Positions 39,135 through 47,875 of a DNA stretch of 64,000 bases are shown one piece after another (within the stretch, counting starts at the first letter, position 1; each line of letters begins with the position of its first letter). Origin of the DNA: an uncultured Clostridia bacterium (lineage in GTDB: Bacteria; Bacillota; Clostridia; UBA1381); NCBI GenBank assembly GCA_947631085.1, contig CANRJY010000010.1:1-64000 (forward strand). The letters run 5' to 3'. The notes below the pieces were generated by a model, which did not search any database, was not told the DNA's origin, and worked only from the letters and a program-made list of their open reading frames with translations. The translations under genes were made by a program, and so were the position numbers.

Positions 39135-41484
39135 ATATGTTTTTCTCAGCTTTTTCTTCATTCTGCTTTACATCGTTATAAATATACTTTTCCTCAAACT
39201 CCTTTACGGGTATCGGTCTTGAGAAATAGTAGCCCTGAATCGTGCTGTATCCGCTCTGCAAAAGGAAATCCGCCTGCTCGCTAGTTTCCACGCCTTCGAA
39301 TATAATGTCCTTGCCGGAGGCTGAAACAAGATCGGCAACTTGCTTAATATATCTCTTTCCTTCCTTTGAATCGGATTTATCGATGAAGCTCTTATCTATC
39401 TTGATAACGTCTACCGGCACCTCAAAAAGCAAATCGAGCGATGAATATCCCGTTCCGAAGTCGTCTATATTTATAAGGAATCCCTCGTTCCTCAGCTGTT
39501 CGAGACTCTTCATCATTTCACCCTCGTCGCGGGTGAATACCGTTTCGGTTATCTCAATCTCGATATACTTTTTCGGAACATTATATTGGTTAGCCAGCGC
39601 AATTACTCTCTTTACAAAGTCCTGACGCTTCATATGCATTCTCGAGAAATTTACCGAAATCGGCACAAGCTTACGATTATCCGCCTGCCACTTCGCCAAC
39701 AGCTCAAGTACCTGCCCGAAAATGCAGAAATCCATATCCACAATATAGCCGACTCTCTCAAGCGGCTCCATAAACTCGGCGGGGCTCCTGTAAGTGCCGT
39801 CCGGCTTCCTCCATCGCGCAAGCGCCTCCGCGCCGACTACCTCATGCTTTTTAAGCGAGTATTTCGGCTGCAAAAACGCCTCTATCTCGCCTCGGCGAAT
39901 AGCATTATGCACGCCGCCGATTATAGCGAGCTCGCTCTTTTTCTTTTCCTTCATTTCCTCGGTAAATACCGAATAATGCAAATCACGGCTTTCCTTAGCG
40001 ATTTTCCTTGCGAGATTTGCATTTTCAATAGCCGTCGGGACGTCGTCCTCGCGCGGATGCATAAAGTACACGCCCGAAGCAACGCGCAAATCGCTCACAG
40101 GATATTTCTTCCTCAAAATTTCGGTAAAGCCCCTGTTAAGACTTTCTACCTCTTCAAGCGTTTCCTCAACGGACTTGACCTGCATATAAACGATAAATCT
40201 GTCGGCGCTCGGTCTTGTCGCCATCAAGCCGAATGACTTCAGCTCATCGCCAAACGACCGTAGTACCTGATTACCGCGGAAAAATCCGAAATTTTCATTT
40301 ACATACGCGAAATTGTTTATATCAGCGTAAACAATCGCGTACATATCCTCACGCTTGGCGCGAGCGAAATCCTCCTGCGCCCTTTCCACGAAATGTCTGT
40401 ATGCCATAAGACCTGTAAGCGGGTCTGAAAGCGTTTCATTTATATTATTTGCCGATTCGCGGTTCGCAATCAGCATAGACATTGACAAAGCTATAATCTT
40501 GCTCAGTTCGTAAAATGTATTCTTTTCATATTTTGACCAGCATCGGCTGCTTTTCTTATCGCAGAACGACACATATCCTATAAGCTTAACGTCGCGGTAA
40601 AGCAGACAATTCACGCCGGAGCGCACCCCGATAAGCTTAAAATATTCTCTGTCCTTTTCCGAGAATATTTCGGAGCTCGTATCCTCTATCGTCATAAATC
40701 CGCGGTTGTCGAATCCCGCCATGAAGCCGTCCCAATCGGTATACTCGATTACGCGGCGCATATCAAGGAATCCCTGGGGCTTATCCCAGTGGATCTTCTC
40801 ATTCATAACATGATGATCCGGATCGAACTCACATAAAATTGTCTCGTCTATATCAAACCGCAGCGAAGCCGCCTCCAGCAGCAGATGGAGCGAGCTTTCC
40901 AATTTTCTCGCGCCGGCGATAAGGCTCGCGGCGGACGCTATAAATGCGCTGTCGTATTCCTTGCCGCTCATGGGAACATATTCGATATATACCGGATCTT
41001 GGTAATCGGTATAGTCATTTTCATAATTCGCGTCATAGCTGCGCATATGAACATGCTGTCTCTGCGCGGCATGCATAGCCAGGTGGGCTTTATGCATAAA
41101 ATCATCATAAGCGGCACAGCCGTCATGGGAGAAGCACACGCCTACCTTGCAGGAAACAAGACGCTTTCCGCTTCCCATATAACTGTTATAATAGACGTCG
41201 TCAATCACTTCCAAATAGGCTTGAAACGCATCCGGATCATACTTCTTTACAAATATCGCATATGTATTCTGCAGGACTCTTCCTATGACAACATTCTGCT
41301 TGTCAAGTCTTTCTTCAAGCTTTAGTCCTATTGCTCCCAATGCAACGTTCACAAATGCGATTCCGTACTCGTCCATGCATTTGTTATAGTTGTCAAGAGC
41401 AACCATAATCATGGCGCTTTCGGTTTCTCCGGAAGCCGCTAAATATTCATTTGTCAGCCATGCCATTTCGGATTTGTTAAGCAT
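39133..41484 (-). CDS. GGDEF-GAF-GGDEF-EAL protein, likely c-di-GMP phosphodiesterase
   Basis: A 783-residue cytoplasmic signalling protein. The first 170 residues look like a worn GGDEF fold; about 180-340 is a GAF sensor domain; about 355-510 is a second GGDEF domain whose signature reads SADRF, so it cannot make c-di-GMP but may bind GTP. The EAL domain (about 530-775) is complete: EAL in GAEALARW, the metal and catalytic residues in EITETVF, DDFGTGYSS and KIDKSFI, and EGVET. It should therefore break down c-di-GMP, tuned by the GAF ligand. No membrane span is seen. Confidence 0.9.
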   Translation of the reverse strand: MLNKSEMAWLTNEYLAASGETESAMIMVALDNYNKCMDEYGIAFVNVALGAIGLKLEERLDKQNVVIGRVLQNTYAIFVKKYDPDAFQAYLEVIDDVYYNSYMGSGKRLVSCKVGVCFSHDGCAAYDDFMHKAHLAMHAAQRQHVHMRSYDANYENDYTDYQDPVYIEYVPMSGKEYDSAFIASAASLIAGARKLESSLHLLLEAASLRFDIDETILCEFDPDHHVMNEKIHWDKPQGFLDMRRVIEYTDWDGFMAGFDNRGFMTIEDTSSEIFSEKDREYFKLIGVRSGVNCLLYRDVKLIGYVSFCDKKSSRCWSKYEKNTFYELSKIIALSMSMLIANRESANNINETLSDPLTGLMAYRHFVERAQEDFARAKREDMYAIVYADINNFAYVNENFGFFRGNQVLRSFGDELKSFGLMATRPSADRFIVYMQVKSVEETLEEVESLNRGFTEILRKKYPVSDLRVASGVYFMHPREDDVPTAIENANLARKIAKESRDLHYSVFTEEMKEKKKSELAIIGGVHNAIRRGEIEAFLQPKYSLKKHEVVGAEALARWRKPDGTYRSPAEFMEPLERVGYIVDMDFCIFGQVLELLAKWQADNRKLVPISVNFSRMHMKRQDFVKRVIALANQYNVPKKYIEIEITETVFTRDEGEMMKSLEQLRNEGFLINIDDFGTGYSSLDLLFEVPVDVIKIDKSFIDKSDSKEGKRYIKQVADLVSASGKDIIFEGVETSEQADFLLQSGYSTIQGYYFSRPIPVKEFEEKYIYNDVKQNEEKAEKNI

Positions 41485-41622
41485 ACTACCCCTCCCTCCG
41501 AAAAAGATTTTCCACGAAGATTATATTCGGCTATGGTAATTATAACATACAGATATATATTTTGGCAAGTGTTTTTCACGTTATTTTTTTATACATTCGC
41601 GTTATTTTTTCATTATTTTATC

Positions 41623-43113
41623 TTATCTCGCGCATCTGCCGTAAATTCTCGTAACGGCGGCAATTTTTTCCGCAAGCTCGTCGGAAAAATCATTCGCCCC
41701 CGCTCTCCACTGCCAGTTGTCGCCGAGCGTTGACGGAATGTTCATTCTCGCGCCGCCGGCAAGCTCCAAATAATCCTGCATTTGGATAATGACCGTATCG
41801 CCCACACACGCGAACGCCGTTTTTATAAACTTCCAGACAAACTCGCTGTCGGAGCAGCTTTTATCAATATCGAGGAAATCGCGGCAGAACGCTATCGTTT
41901 CCTCGTCCATCTCCTTTTTCCAGCCGAGAATGGTGTCGTTATCGTGCGTTCCTATGTAAACGACGCAGTTTTTGTCGTAATTATACGGCAAATAGTTGCT
42001 TTCCTCGCGCGGATCGAACGCAAACTCCAGCACCTTCATTCCGGGGAAGCCCGACTCCTCAAGCATCATAAGCACCGAAGGAGTTAAAAATCCCAAATCC
42101 TCCGCGATGATCGGCAGTTTTCCGAGGTGGCTTTCAATAAATCTGAAAAACTCGATCCCCGGTCCTGTGCGCCATTCGCCGTTTTCGGCTGTTTTGTCGC
42201 CGTAGGGAATTGCGTAATAGCCGTCAAAGCCGCGGAAATGGTCGATCCTGACTATATCGTAAAGCTCCGACGACGCTTTTAATCTGTCCATCCACCAGTT
42301 ATAGCCCGTTTCCTTATGGCGCGTCCAGTTATAGAGCGGATTTCCCCAAAGCTGTCCCGTTGGCGAAAACGCGTCGGGCGGGCAGCCCGCCACGGCTTTC
42401 GGGTTTAAGTTTTCGTCAAGCTCGAACAAATCGGGATGCACCCACACCGCCGCGCTGTCGAGAGCGACGTATATCGGGATATCGCCGATAAACTGCACGC
42501 CGTGGTCATTCGCGTATTTTTTCAGCTTGTTCCACTGCTCAAAAAACTTAAACTGCAAAAATTCCCAAAACATAACGTCATCGCTGTGCGACGTTTTAAA
42601 CTCCCACAGCGAATGCGGATCGCGGCGCTTGAGGTTATCCGCCCATTCGAGCCACGACTTGCCGTTGTTTTGCTCCTTGATGCTCATAAAAAGCGCGTAA
42701 TTCGAGATCCAGTTTTCGTTTTCCTCCAAAAAGCGGTTAAATTCCGTCAGATCCGTTCCTTTGAACCGCTCAAACGCCTTGCGAAGAACGGGGAAACGCA
42801 GCTCATACAAGTTTTCATAATCAACTCTTTCCGCCGATTTTCCCCACTCTAAACCCGCGTATTCCTCCTTTTTGAGCAGTCCCTCCGAATAAAGTATATC
42901 CAAATCAATAAAATACGGATTACCCGCGTGAGTCGAAAACGACTGGTACGGCGAGTCTCCGTAGCTCGTCGGACAAAGCGGCAGAATTTGCCAGTATGTC
43001 TGCTTCGCCTTCTCCAGAAAATCAACAAATTTATACGCCGCCGCGCCCATTGTGCCTATGCCGTAATCGGACGGCAGCGACGAAATGTGTAAGAGTATTC
43101 CGCTCGAACGCAT
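41623..43113 (-). CDS. malQ: 4-alpha-glucanotransferase
   Basis: Amylomaltase of family GH77, moving glucan segments between maltodextrins. The 496 residues start MRSSGILLHISSLPSDYGIG. The nucleophile Asp lies in IVRIDHFRGF, the acid/base Glu in IIAEDLGF and the third acid in GTHDND. GGGAGG precedes ATG. It follows the RsuA-HAD gene by 22 bases, so they are probably co-transcribed, with no evident functional link. With the GH13 enzyme at 10000 it would support use of cytoplasmic maltodextrin or glycogen. Confidence 0.96.
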   Translation of the reverse strand: MRSSGILLHISSLPSDYGIGTMGAAAYKFVDFLEKAKQTYWQILPLCPTSYGDSPYQSFSTHAGNPYFIDLDILYSEGLLKKEEYAGLEWGKSAERVDYENLYELRFPVLRKAFERFKGTDLTEFNRFLEENENWISNYALFMSIKEQNNGKSWLEWADNLKRRDPHSLWEFKTSHSDDVMFWEFLQFKFFEQWNKLKKYANDHGVQFIGDIPIYVALDSAAVWVHPDLFELDENLNPKAVAGCPPDAFSPTGQLWGNPLYNWTRHKETGYNWWMDRLKASSELYDIVRIDHFRGFDGYYAIPYGDKTAENGEWRTGPGIEFFRFIESHLGKLPIIAEDLGFLTPSVLMMLEESGFPGMKVLEFAFDPREESNYLPYNYDKNCVVYIGTHDNDTILGWKKEMDEETIAFCRDFLDIDKSCSDSEFVWKFIKTAFACVGDTVIIQMQDYLELAGGARMNIPSTLGDNWQWRAGANDFSDELAEKIAAVTRIYGRCAR

Positions 43114-43135
43114 AAAAAATTCCTCCCTTAATTCT

Positions 43136-44506
43136 CTATATTAAATCCAAAAGCTCCTTCGGGTTTTCTATTATATATTCCGCGCCCGCTTCGTTTAATT
43201 CGTCATAATCGCGAAATCCCCACAAAACCCCGACGGTAGTCATTCCGGCGTTTTTTCCCGTTTTAATGTCAACATTTGTATCGCCGATAAACACACATTC
43301 CTCCGGTGTTACTTCAAGAGCCGCGGCGGCTCTCAAAGCCGAATCGGGCGCGGGCTTGGTCGGCTGACCGTCGATAACGCCGCTTATAAAGTCAAAAACA
43401 CCCTCGCCGAAAATTTGGCGTATAACGTCATGCGCCACGTTATCGGGCTTGTTCGTGCATACGGCTAATTTTATTTTACGCTTTTTCAGCTTGGTCAGAA
43501 GTGTGCGTATTCCCTCGTACGCGTCGGTATCATAGAGCGGATCGGCTTCGTAGCCCGCGTCATAATCGGCGCAGACAGCGTCGTAATTAGTCTCAATATC
43601 CGCGTTATTCGCGCGCAGAATACGCTCGATAAGAACCTTTCTTCCGTCGCCTACATATTTTTTGTAATCGTTCACGGGCAAAGCGTTAAACCCGTTTTTC
43701 ACAAGCGCCTCGTTGCCGAAATGCGCTATAGCGTTTATAGTGTTCGTGAGCGTGCCGTCCAAATCGAACACGCACGCCTTTATTTCCTTGTCCATCTTTT
43801 TCTCCTTAATTGCCTTTAAAAGCGCAAGCTCCTCGTCGGTAAGCTCGCGCGACTCGCCCGGGGCGAGCGTTTCGTCAAGTTTGAGCGGACCTATCGCCAC
43901 GCGTTTTAAATAATTTACCGCCTTTCCCACGCGGTCGACCATGCGCTTGACCTGATGATATTTTCCCTCCGCGATTTCAATATATACCTCGCGCGGATTT
44001 TCGGTCAATTCGAGCCTCGCGCTTTTCGCGGTGAACTCTTTAAATTCCATTCCAGCCGCGAATTTTTCAATATCCGCTTCCTCCATCGGACGGTCGGTGA
44101 CGGCGAAATACCGCTTATACACATTTTTGTGCGGCGACAGCATACTGTGCGCGAATTTGCCGTCGTTTGTTATAAGCAGAAGCCCCTCGGTGTCAACGTC
44201 GAGCCTGCCTACGGGGAATATATCGAACGGCTTGTAATAATCGTCGATATAATCGAGCACCGTAGGGTAGCGTTTGTCCTCGCGCGCGCTTACGCAGCCT
44301 GCGGGCTTGTTGAGCATGATATACACAAACCGCTTATAAAACAGCTTTTCTCCGTTGACGCAAACAACAGCCGTTTTCTCGTCAACATTTTCGCCCGTGT
44401 TTTCCACGATCTCTCCGTTGACGGTAACGACTCCCGTGCGTATGATTTTTTTCGCCTCGCGGCGGCTTGCGACATTGCAGTCCGCGAGATATTTGTCAAG
44501 CCGCAT
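43136..44506 (-). CDS. Fusion: RsuA/RluB-type pseudouridine synthase plus HAD phosphatase
   Basis: One frame of 456 residues. Residues 1-60 are an S4 RNA-binding domain (MRLDKYLADCNVASRREA). About 62-235 is the synthase domain with the catalytic Asp in GRLDVDTEGL. From residue 238 on it is a HAD-superfamily phosphatase of the phosphoglycolate-phosphatase type, with the DLDGTLTNT nucleophile motif, the VCTNKP motif and FIGDTNVD. At the junction an AAGGAG site lies seven bases before an in-frame ATG at 43795, so a free 219-residue phosphatase may also be made. ATG 44506 has AGGAG upstream. The fusion is unusual. Confidence 0.9.
   Translation of the reverse strand: MRLDKYLADCNVASRREAKKIIRTGVVTVNGEIVENTGENVDEKTAVVCVNGEKLFYKRFVYIMLNKPAGCVSAREDKRYPTVLDYIDDYYKPFDIFPVGRLDVDTEGLLLITNDGKFAHSMLSPHKNVYKRYFAVTDRPMEEADIEKFAAGMEFKEFTAKSARLELTENPREVYIEIAEGKYHQVKRMVDRVGKAVNYLKRVAIGPLKLDETLAPGESRELTDEELALLKAIKEKKMDKEIKACVFDLDGTLTNTINAIAHFGNEALVKNGFNALPVNDYKKYVGDGRKVLIERILRANNADIETNYDAVCADYDAGYEADPLYDTDAYEGIRTLLTKLKKRKIKLAVCTNKPDNVAHDVIRQIFGEGVFDFISGVIDGQPTKPAPDSALRAAAALEVTPEECVFIGDTNVDIKTGKNAGMTTVGVLWGFRDYDELNEAGAEYIIENPKELLDLI
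43795..43813 (-). promoter_or_regulatory. Internal ribosome binding site in the RsuA-HAD fusion
   Basis: AAGGAG, seven bases, then ATG (43793-43795), in frame with the upstream domain. It would start a stand-alone HAD phosphatase of 219 residues ending at 43136. Confidence 0.6.
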
Positions 44507-44574
44507 CAAATCCGCTCCTATCCGTAAAAATCAGCAAAAAGCTGCCGCGTGAAAATATATTGCACAAAGCAACC

Positions 44575-44640
44575 GTAGGGGCGAACCGTGTTCGCCCGTT
44601 TTCCGACATTTTTCGGCGGGCGAACGCGGTTCGCCCCTAC
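44575..44640. repeat. Inverted pair of GTAGGGGCGAAC palindromes
   Basis: Unit 1 (44575-44598) starts GTAGGGGCGAAC; unit 2 (44617-44640) ends GTTCGCCCCTAC. Each is itself a hairpin and together they form a larger inverted repeat. Same family as 29181-29250. It lies just after the amino-acid ABC operon and may end its transcripts. Confidence 0.85.
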
Positions 44641-44693
44641 AACCTTATAACAATATACCTAAATTGCAGCAGCCTTTTCGATTTATTTTTTAA

Positions 44694-45518
44694 TTATTCT
44701 TCGGTTTCCGAATACTTTACCGCAAGCTCGTCGATCTCGCCGTTGTCTATCATGCCCTGAAGCACCGTGTTGATCTGATCGAGCAGCTCCGTGTTGCCCT
44801 TCTTAACAGCTATAGCGTATTCCTCGCTCTCGAAAGCAGCGGGATCCTCAACGACCTTCAGACCGTTGTTTGCCGCGAGCGCCTTACCCGTAGCGGAGTC
44901 GATAACGACCGCGTCGAGCTTGCCGTTCTTAACGTCCTGAACAATGTCGATACCTCTGTTCGCTCTTGTGATGTTCTCCTCGGGAACCTGTAAATCAGCC
45001 GTTACGATATTGTCGCCCGTGTAACCGAGAACAACGCCGACCTTCTTATCATTCTTAAGATCCTCGGCGGATGTGATATCCGTGTTGTCAGCGCCAACTA
45101 CCATAACCTGAGTAGCAACATAGTACGGAATTGAGAAATCAACGTTCTGCGCTCTCTCGGGAGTAGCGGTCATGCCCGCGATCGCCATATCGATCTTGCC
45201 CGTGCTTACAGCCGCGCAAAGACCGTCGAACTCCTGATCCTCGACCTGAAGCTCTCTGCCCATGCTGTCCGCGATATTCTTCGCGATCGCGATATCGATA
45301 CCGTCAAACTCGCCTACGATACCCTGAGTTGTAACAAACTCAAACGGCGGGAACGCCGCGTTTGTACCCATGATGAGCTTTTCGCCGCTCGCCGCTGTTG
45401 AAGCGCCGTCGTCAGCCGCTGTGTCGCCGCCCGTCGAACCGCCGCCGCAAGCCGCGAGCATCGAAATACTCATAGCTGCTGCCAGTGTCATTACCAATAC
45501 CTTTGTTAATTTTTTCAT
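44694..45518 (-). CDS. Polar amino-acid ABC transporter, substrate-binding lipoprotein
   Basis: A 274-residue family-3 solute-binding protein. A signal peptide ends in the lipobox LAAC at about residues 21-24, followed by a Gly/Ser/Thr/Asp-rich linker. The ligand site signatures NAAFPPFEF and the ATPERAQNVDFSIPYY block carry the Arg that holds the amino-acid carboxylate. It is probably anchored to the outer face of the membrane. Last gene of the three-gene operon. The ligand could be cystine, glutamine or another polar amino acid; it cannot be told from sequence. Confidence 0.95.
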   Translation of the reverse strand: MKKLTKVLVMTLAAAMSISMLAACGGGSTGGDTAADDGASTAASGEKLIMGTNAAFPPFEFVTTQGIVGEFDGIDIAIAKNIADSMGRELQVEDQEFDGLCAAVSTGKIDMAIAGMTATPERAQNVDFSIPYYVATQVMVVGADNTDITSAEDLKNDKKVGVVLGYTGDNIVTADLQVPEENITRANRGIDIVQDVKNGKLDAVVIDSATGKALAANNGLKVVEDPAAFESEEYAIAVKKGNTELLDQINTVLQGMIDNGEIDELAVKYSETEE

Positions 45519-45550
45519 TTTATATTCCTCCTAAATAAAATTGACTTAAA

Positions 45551-46273
45551 TTATAAAACCTTGCTCAGGAACGACTGTGTTCTTTCGTTCTTCGGATTTG
45601 AGAACAGCTCGTCGGGCTTGCCCTCCTCCATAACTATGCCCTCGTCCATGAACAGAACACGCGACGCGACCTCGCGCGCGAAGCCCATCTCGTGAGTTAC
45701 CACGACCATCGTCATGCCCGCGTCGGCAAGATTTTTCATGACCTGCAAAACCTCGCCTACCATTTCGGGGTCGAGCGCCGATGTCGGCTCGTCGAAAAGC
45801 ATTATGTCGGGATCCATCGCGAGAGCGCGAGCGATCGCTATTCTCTGCTGCTGACCGCCCGAAAGCTGAGCGGGATACGCGTCCGCCTTGTCGCCGAGCC
45901 CTACCATTTCGAGAAGCTCCTTCGCTCTTTTTTCCGCCTGATCCTTCGGTATTTTCTTTACCTTCACGGGTGCGAGCGTGATGTTGTCCATAATGCTTAA
46001 ATGCGGGAACAGATTGAACTGCTGGAACACCATTCCCATTTTTTCTCTTATCTTGTTTACGTTTGTTTTCGGATCCGTGATGTTCTCGCCCTCGATAAGA
46101 ATTTCACCCTCGGTCGGGACTTCGAGCAGGTTTATGCAGCGCAGAAACGTCGATTTACCCGAACCCGACGGTCCGATAACAACGACCTTCTCGCCCTTTT
46201 TAATATGCTGATCTATGCCCTTTAAGACCTGCAGATCCCCGAAGGATTTTTTAAGACCTGTAATTTTAATCAT
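45551..46273 (-). CDS. Polar amino-acid ABC transporter, ATPase
   Basis: A 240-residue GlnQ-type ATPase. Motifs in order: Walker A (GPSGSGKST, about 33-41), Q-loop VFQQFNLF, signature LSGGQQQR, Walker [12 protein letters not shown] and switch His VVTHEMGF. It sits 13 bases after the permease gene and 32 before the binding-protein gene. Confidence 0.97.
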   Translation of the reverse strand: MIKITGLKKSFGDLQVLKGIDQHIKKGEKVVVIGPSGSGKSTFLRCINLLEVPTEGEILIEGENITDPKTNVNKIREKMGMVFQQFNLFPHLSIMDNITLAPVKVKKIPKDQAEKRAKELLEMVGLGDKADAYPAQLSGGQQQRIAIARALAMDPDIMLFDEPTSALDPEMVGEVLQVMKNLADAGMTMVVVTHEMGFAREVASRVLFMDEGIVMEEGKPDELFSNPKNERTQSFLSKVL

Positions 46274-46286
46274 TATACCGTTCCCC

Positions 46287-46961
46287 CTATCTCTTGTCGG
46301 ATTTTCTCATACGCGCCTCGATACGTCCCAGAGCGAGGCTTAAAATCTTGATTACAACGTAATAAATAACCGCTATCGACAAAAGAGGCACGGCGAAGTC
46401 GTATGTAAGGCTCTGAACCTTTCGAGCCGCGCCGACGAGGTCGATATTGCTTACCATACCGATTACGGCGGTTTCCTTGATAAGCACGATAAACTCGTTC
46501 GCGAGCGCGGGCAGAATATTTTTCATCGCCTGCGGCATAACTATGCTCATCATCGTCTGCGCCTGAGTAAGTCCGAGCGAGCGTCCCGCCTCGGTCTGAC
46601 CGATATTTATCGACAGGATGCCGCCTCTTACAATCTCCGCGATATACGCACCGCTGTTGATACCAAACGCTATAACGCCGACTATCCATTTCGGGATAGC
46701 CACGGGCGCGAAGATTATGTAGTAGATGATAAGTAGCTGCACCATAGTAGGCGTGCCGCGTATAACGTCGATATAAACGCCCGAAATTGCCTTTAAAATC
46801 TTATTTTTTGAAAGCCTCATCAGCGCCATCAGAATACCTATGACAAGTCCGAGAAGCACCGCGAAAAGCGAGATCAAGAGCGTATAGCCCAAGCCGCTAA
46901 CGAACCAGCGCCATCTTTCCTCGACGATAAACGTAGCGCTGAGTTTTCCCAGTATGCTCAT
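46287..46961 (-). CDS. Polar amino-acid ABC transporter, permease
   Basis: A 224-residue HisM/GlnP-type permease with about five membrane spans. The family motif GxxLxxLxxxxR ([15 protein letters not shown] region at about 25) and the EAA loop ([18 protein letters not shown]) that contacts the ATPase are clear. First gene of the operon; only one permease is encoded, so it presumably works as a homodimer. Confidence 0.96.
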   Translation of the reverse strand: MSILGKLSATFIVEERWRWFVSGLGYTLLISLFAVLLGLVIGILMALMRLSKNKILKAISGVYIDVIRGTPTMVQLLIIYYIIFAPVAIPKWIVGVIAFGINSGAYIAEIVRGGILSINIGQTEAGRSLGLTQAQTMMSIVMPQAMKNILPALANEFIVLIKETAVIGMVSNIDLVGAARKVQSLTYDFAVPLLSIAVIYYVVIKILSLALGRIEARMRKSDKR

Positions 46962-46994
46962 ATATAAACCCCCTTCGTTTTAATACCGTATATT

Positions 46995-47023
46995 ATAATA
47001 ACAAATTTTTGATAAATTTGCAA
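46995..47023 (-). promoter_or_regulatory. sigma-A promoter of the amino-acid ABC operon
   Basis: On the minus strand: TTGCAA (47018-47023), 17-base spacer, TATTAT (46995-47000), about 30 bases from the permease ATG. Confidence 0.65.
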
Positions 47024-47134
47024 TAGTTTTTCGGATTTTTATTCGGAAAAGTGAATAAATAATTATTTCTTGGTTTTTTACACTATGCTTACAACTGTGT
47101 GACAAATATAGACAACATTCGCAAATTATGCTAT

Positions 47135-47140
47135 TATAAT
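47135..47140 (+). promoter_or_regulatory. Possible -10 element of the toxin mRNA
   Basis: TATAAT, 60 bases before the toxin ATG. Only weak -35 candidates lie at suitable distance (around 47111-47116). Confidence 0.4.
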
Positions 47141-47200
47141 ATCCGTAACGGCAGGAAGCGGCGCGGCTGCTCCGACACCACCTGTAAGGGGGGTGATCGC

Positions 47201-47290
47201 ATGACCGTATATGACGCGCTCGTAGCGGTAACGGCGCTGTTGGTCATTTTGGTACTGACAGTGCTCATGCTGTTTTGGATAGAAAAATAA
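47201..47290 (+). CDS. Type I toxin, holin-like (TxpA family)
   Basis: A 29-residue hydrophobic peptide, MTVYDALVAVTALL at its start and MLFWIEK at its end, with a single membrane span from about residue 6 to 26. The pattern MxxYxxLxxx followed by one helix and a charged end matches the putative holin-like toxin family to which B. subtilis TxpA is related. A GGGGGG ribosome site at 47188-47193 is partly paired with a CACCACC stretch just upstream, as is common for such toxins. A convergent antisense RNA covers its 3' end. The frame is open upstream to 47099, but only this ATG has a ribosome site. Confidence 0.75.
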   Translation: MTVYDALVAVTALLVILVLTVLMLFWIEK

Positions 47291-47383
47291 CCGCTTAATT
47301 ACATAAGCGGTTATCGGGGTAGATGTAATTTCTTTCTACCTTAAAATACCTAAAACGCGGACCAGCCAACGCCGTTTTCCACT
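47283..47383 (-). ncRNA. Antisense antitoxin RNA, RatA-like arrangement
   Basis: A consensus promoter at 47390-47418 starts a minus-strand RNA at about 47383. It runs through a GGTAGA/TCTACC hairpin and ends at an AACCGCTT/AAGCGGTT hairpin followed by ATTTTT (47283-47312). The last part is complementary to the end of the toxin gene and its 3' untranslated region. This convergent layout is that of txpA/ratA. Confidence 0.75.
47289..47312 (-). terminator. Terminator of the antitoxin RNA
   Basis: An 8-bp perfect stem (47289-47296 with 47305-47312), then ATTTTTC on the minus strand. It overlaps the toxin stop codon. Confidence 0.8.
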
Positions 47384-47389
47384 GTTACT

Positions 47390-47418
47390 ATTATACCACG
47401 TCCGGCTGCCCATGTCAA
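47390..47418 (-). promoter_or_regulatory. Consensus promoter of the antitoxin RNA
   Basis: On the minus strand: TTGACA (47413-47418), 17-base spacer, TATAAT (47390-47395). Both hexamers are perfect, as expected for an antitoxin made in excess. Confidence 0.88.
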
Positions 47419-47467
47419 GCAGTTCGGATGTGGTTTTTTATAAAATGAATATTATTTTATAAATCTA

Positions 47468-47496
47468 TTGAAAAAAGGAATAAATTGTTGTATAAT
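47468..47496 (+). promoter_or_regulatory. sigma-A promoter of the folate operon
   Basis: TTGAAA (47468-47473), 17-base spacer, TATAAT (47491-47496). It predicts a transcript beginning just before the riboswitch. Confidence 0.85.
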
Positions 47497-47510
47497 GATT
47501 TTACAAATCA

Positions 47511-47605
47511 ACAGAGTAGGACAGCGCGCGTGAAGTGTCCGTCGGACGGGGAGTTGCCGGCGGGACGAAAAGCAAGGCTTGCGGTGCGCCGTCCGCATCC
47601 CGCTG
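47511..47605 (+). promoter_or_regulatory. Tetrahydrofolate (THF) riboswitch
   Basis: The THF aptamer consensus is visible in order: AGAGTAG (47513-47519), GCGCGTGAAGTG (47526-47537), a GGGGAGTTGCCGG segment, GCGGTGCGC (47581-47589) and GCATCCCGCTG (47595-47605) closing the P1 stem with CAG. It directly precedes folate synthesis genes and is followed by a terminator, so bound folate should switch off folC-HD, folP and folBK. Confidence 0.88.
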
Positions 47606-47625
47606 GACACGCATGACAGGAAACG

Positions 47626-47678
47626 CCGCTTTCTTTTGTTTTTGCCGAACGGGCAGGATAAAAGGGAGCGGTTTTTTT
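47626..47678 (+). terminator. Expression-platform terminator of the THF riboswitch
   Basis: CCGCTTTC (47626-47633) pairs with GGGAGCGG (47664-47671); inner pairs TGCC/GGCA extend it; seven T follow. This points to control by premature termination. Confidence 0.82.
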
Positions 47679-47683
47679 AGGCG

Positions 47684-47848
47684 GTAAATTATGATTTAGC
47701 GCAATAAACCCCTCAGTCAGCTTCGCTGACAGCTCCCCTAGTAGGGGAGCCAAATGTGTAAGCCTCCCCTACTAGGGGAGGTGGCGCCGTAGGCGTCGGA
47801 GGGGTTTGTGCGCCGCATTTTGCGATACACAGATAAATCATAATTTAT
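47684..47848. mobile_element. MITE-like element between the riboswitch and folC
   Basis: About 165 bases with inverted ends TAAATTATGATTTA (47685-47698) and TAAATCATAATTTA (47834-47847). Inside are AAACCCCTC/GAGGGGTTT and the near-palindromes AGCTCCCCTAGTAGGGGAGC and CCTCCCCTACTAGGGGAGG. No ORF. It resembles short palindromic repeats common in gut Firmicutes and may be transcribed as part of the folC leader. Confidence 0.7.
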
Positions 47849-47875
47849 CCGATAACAACGAAAGGAACAAAATTC

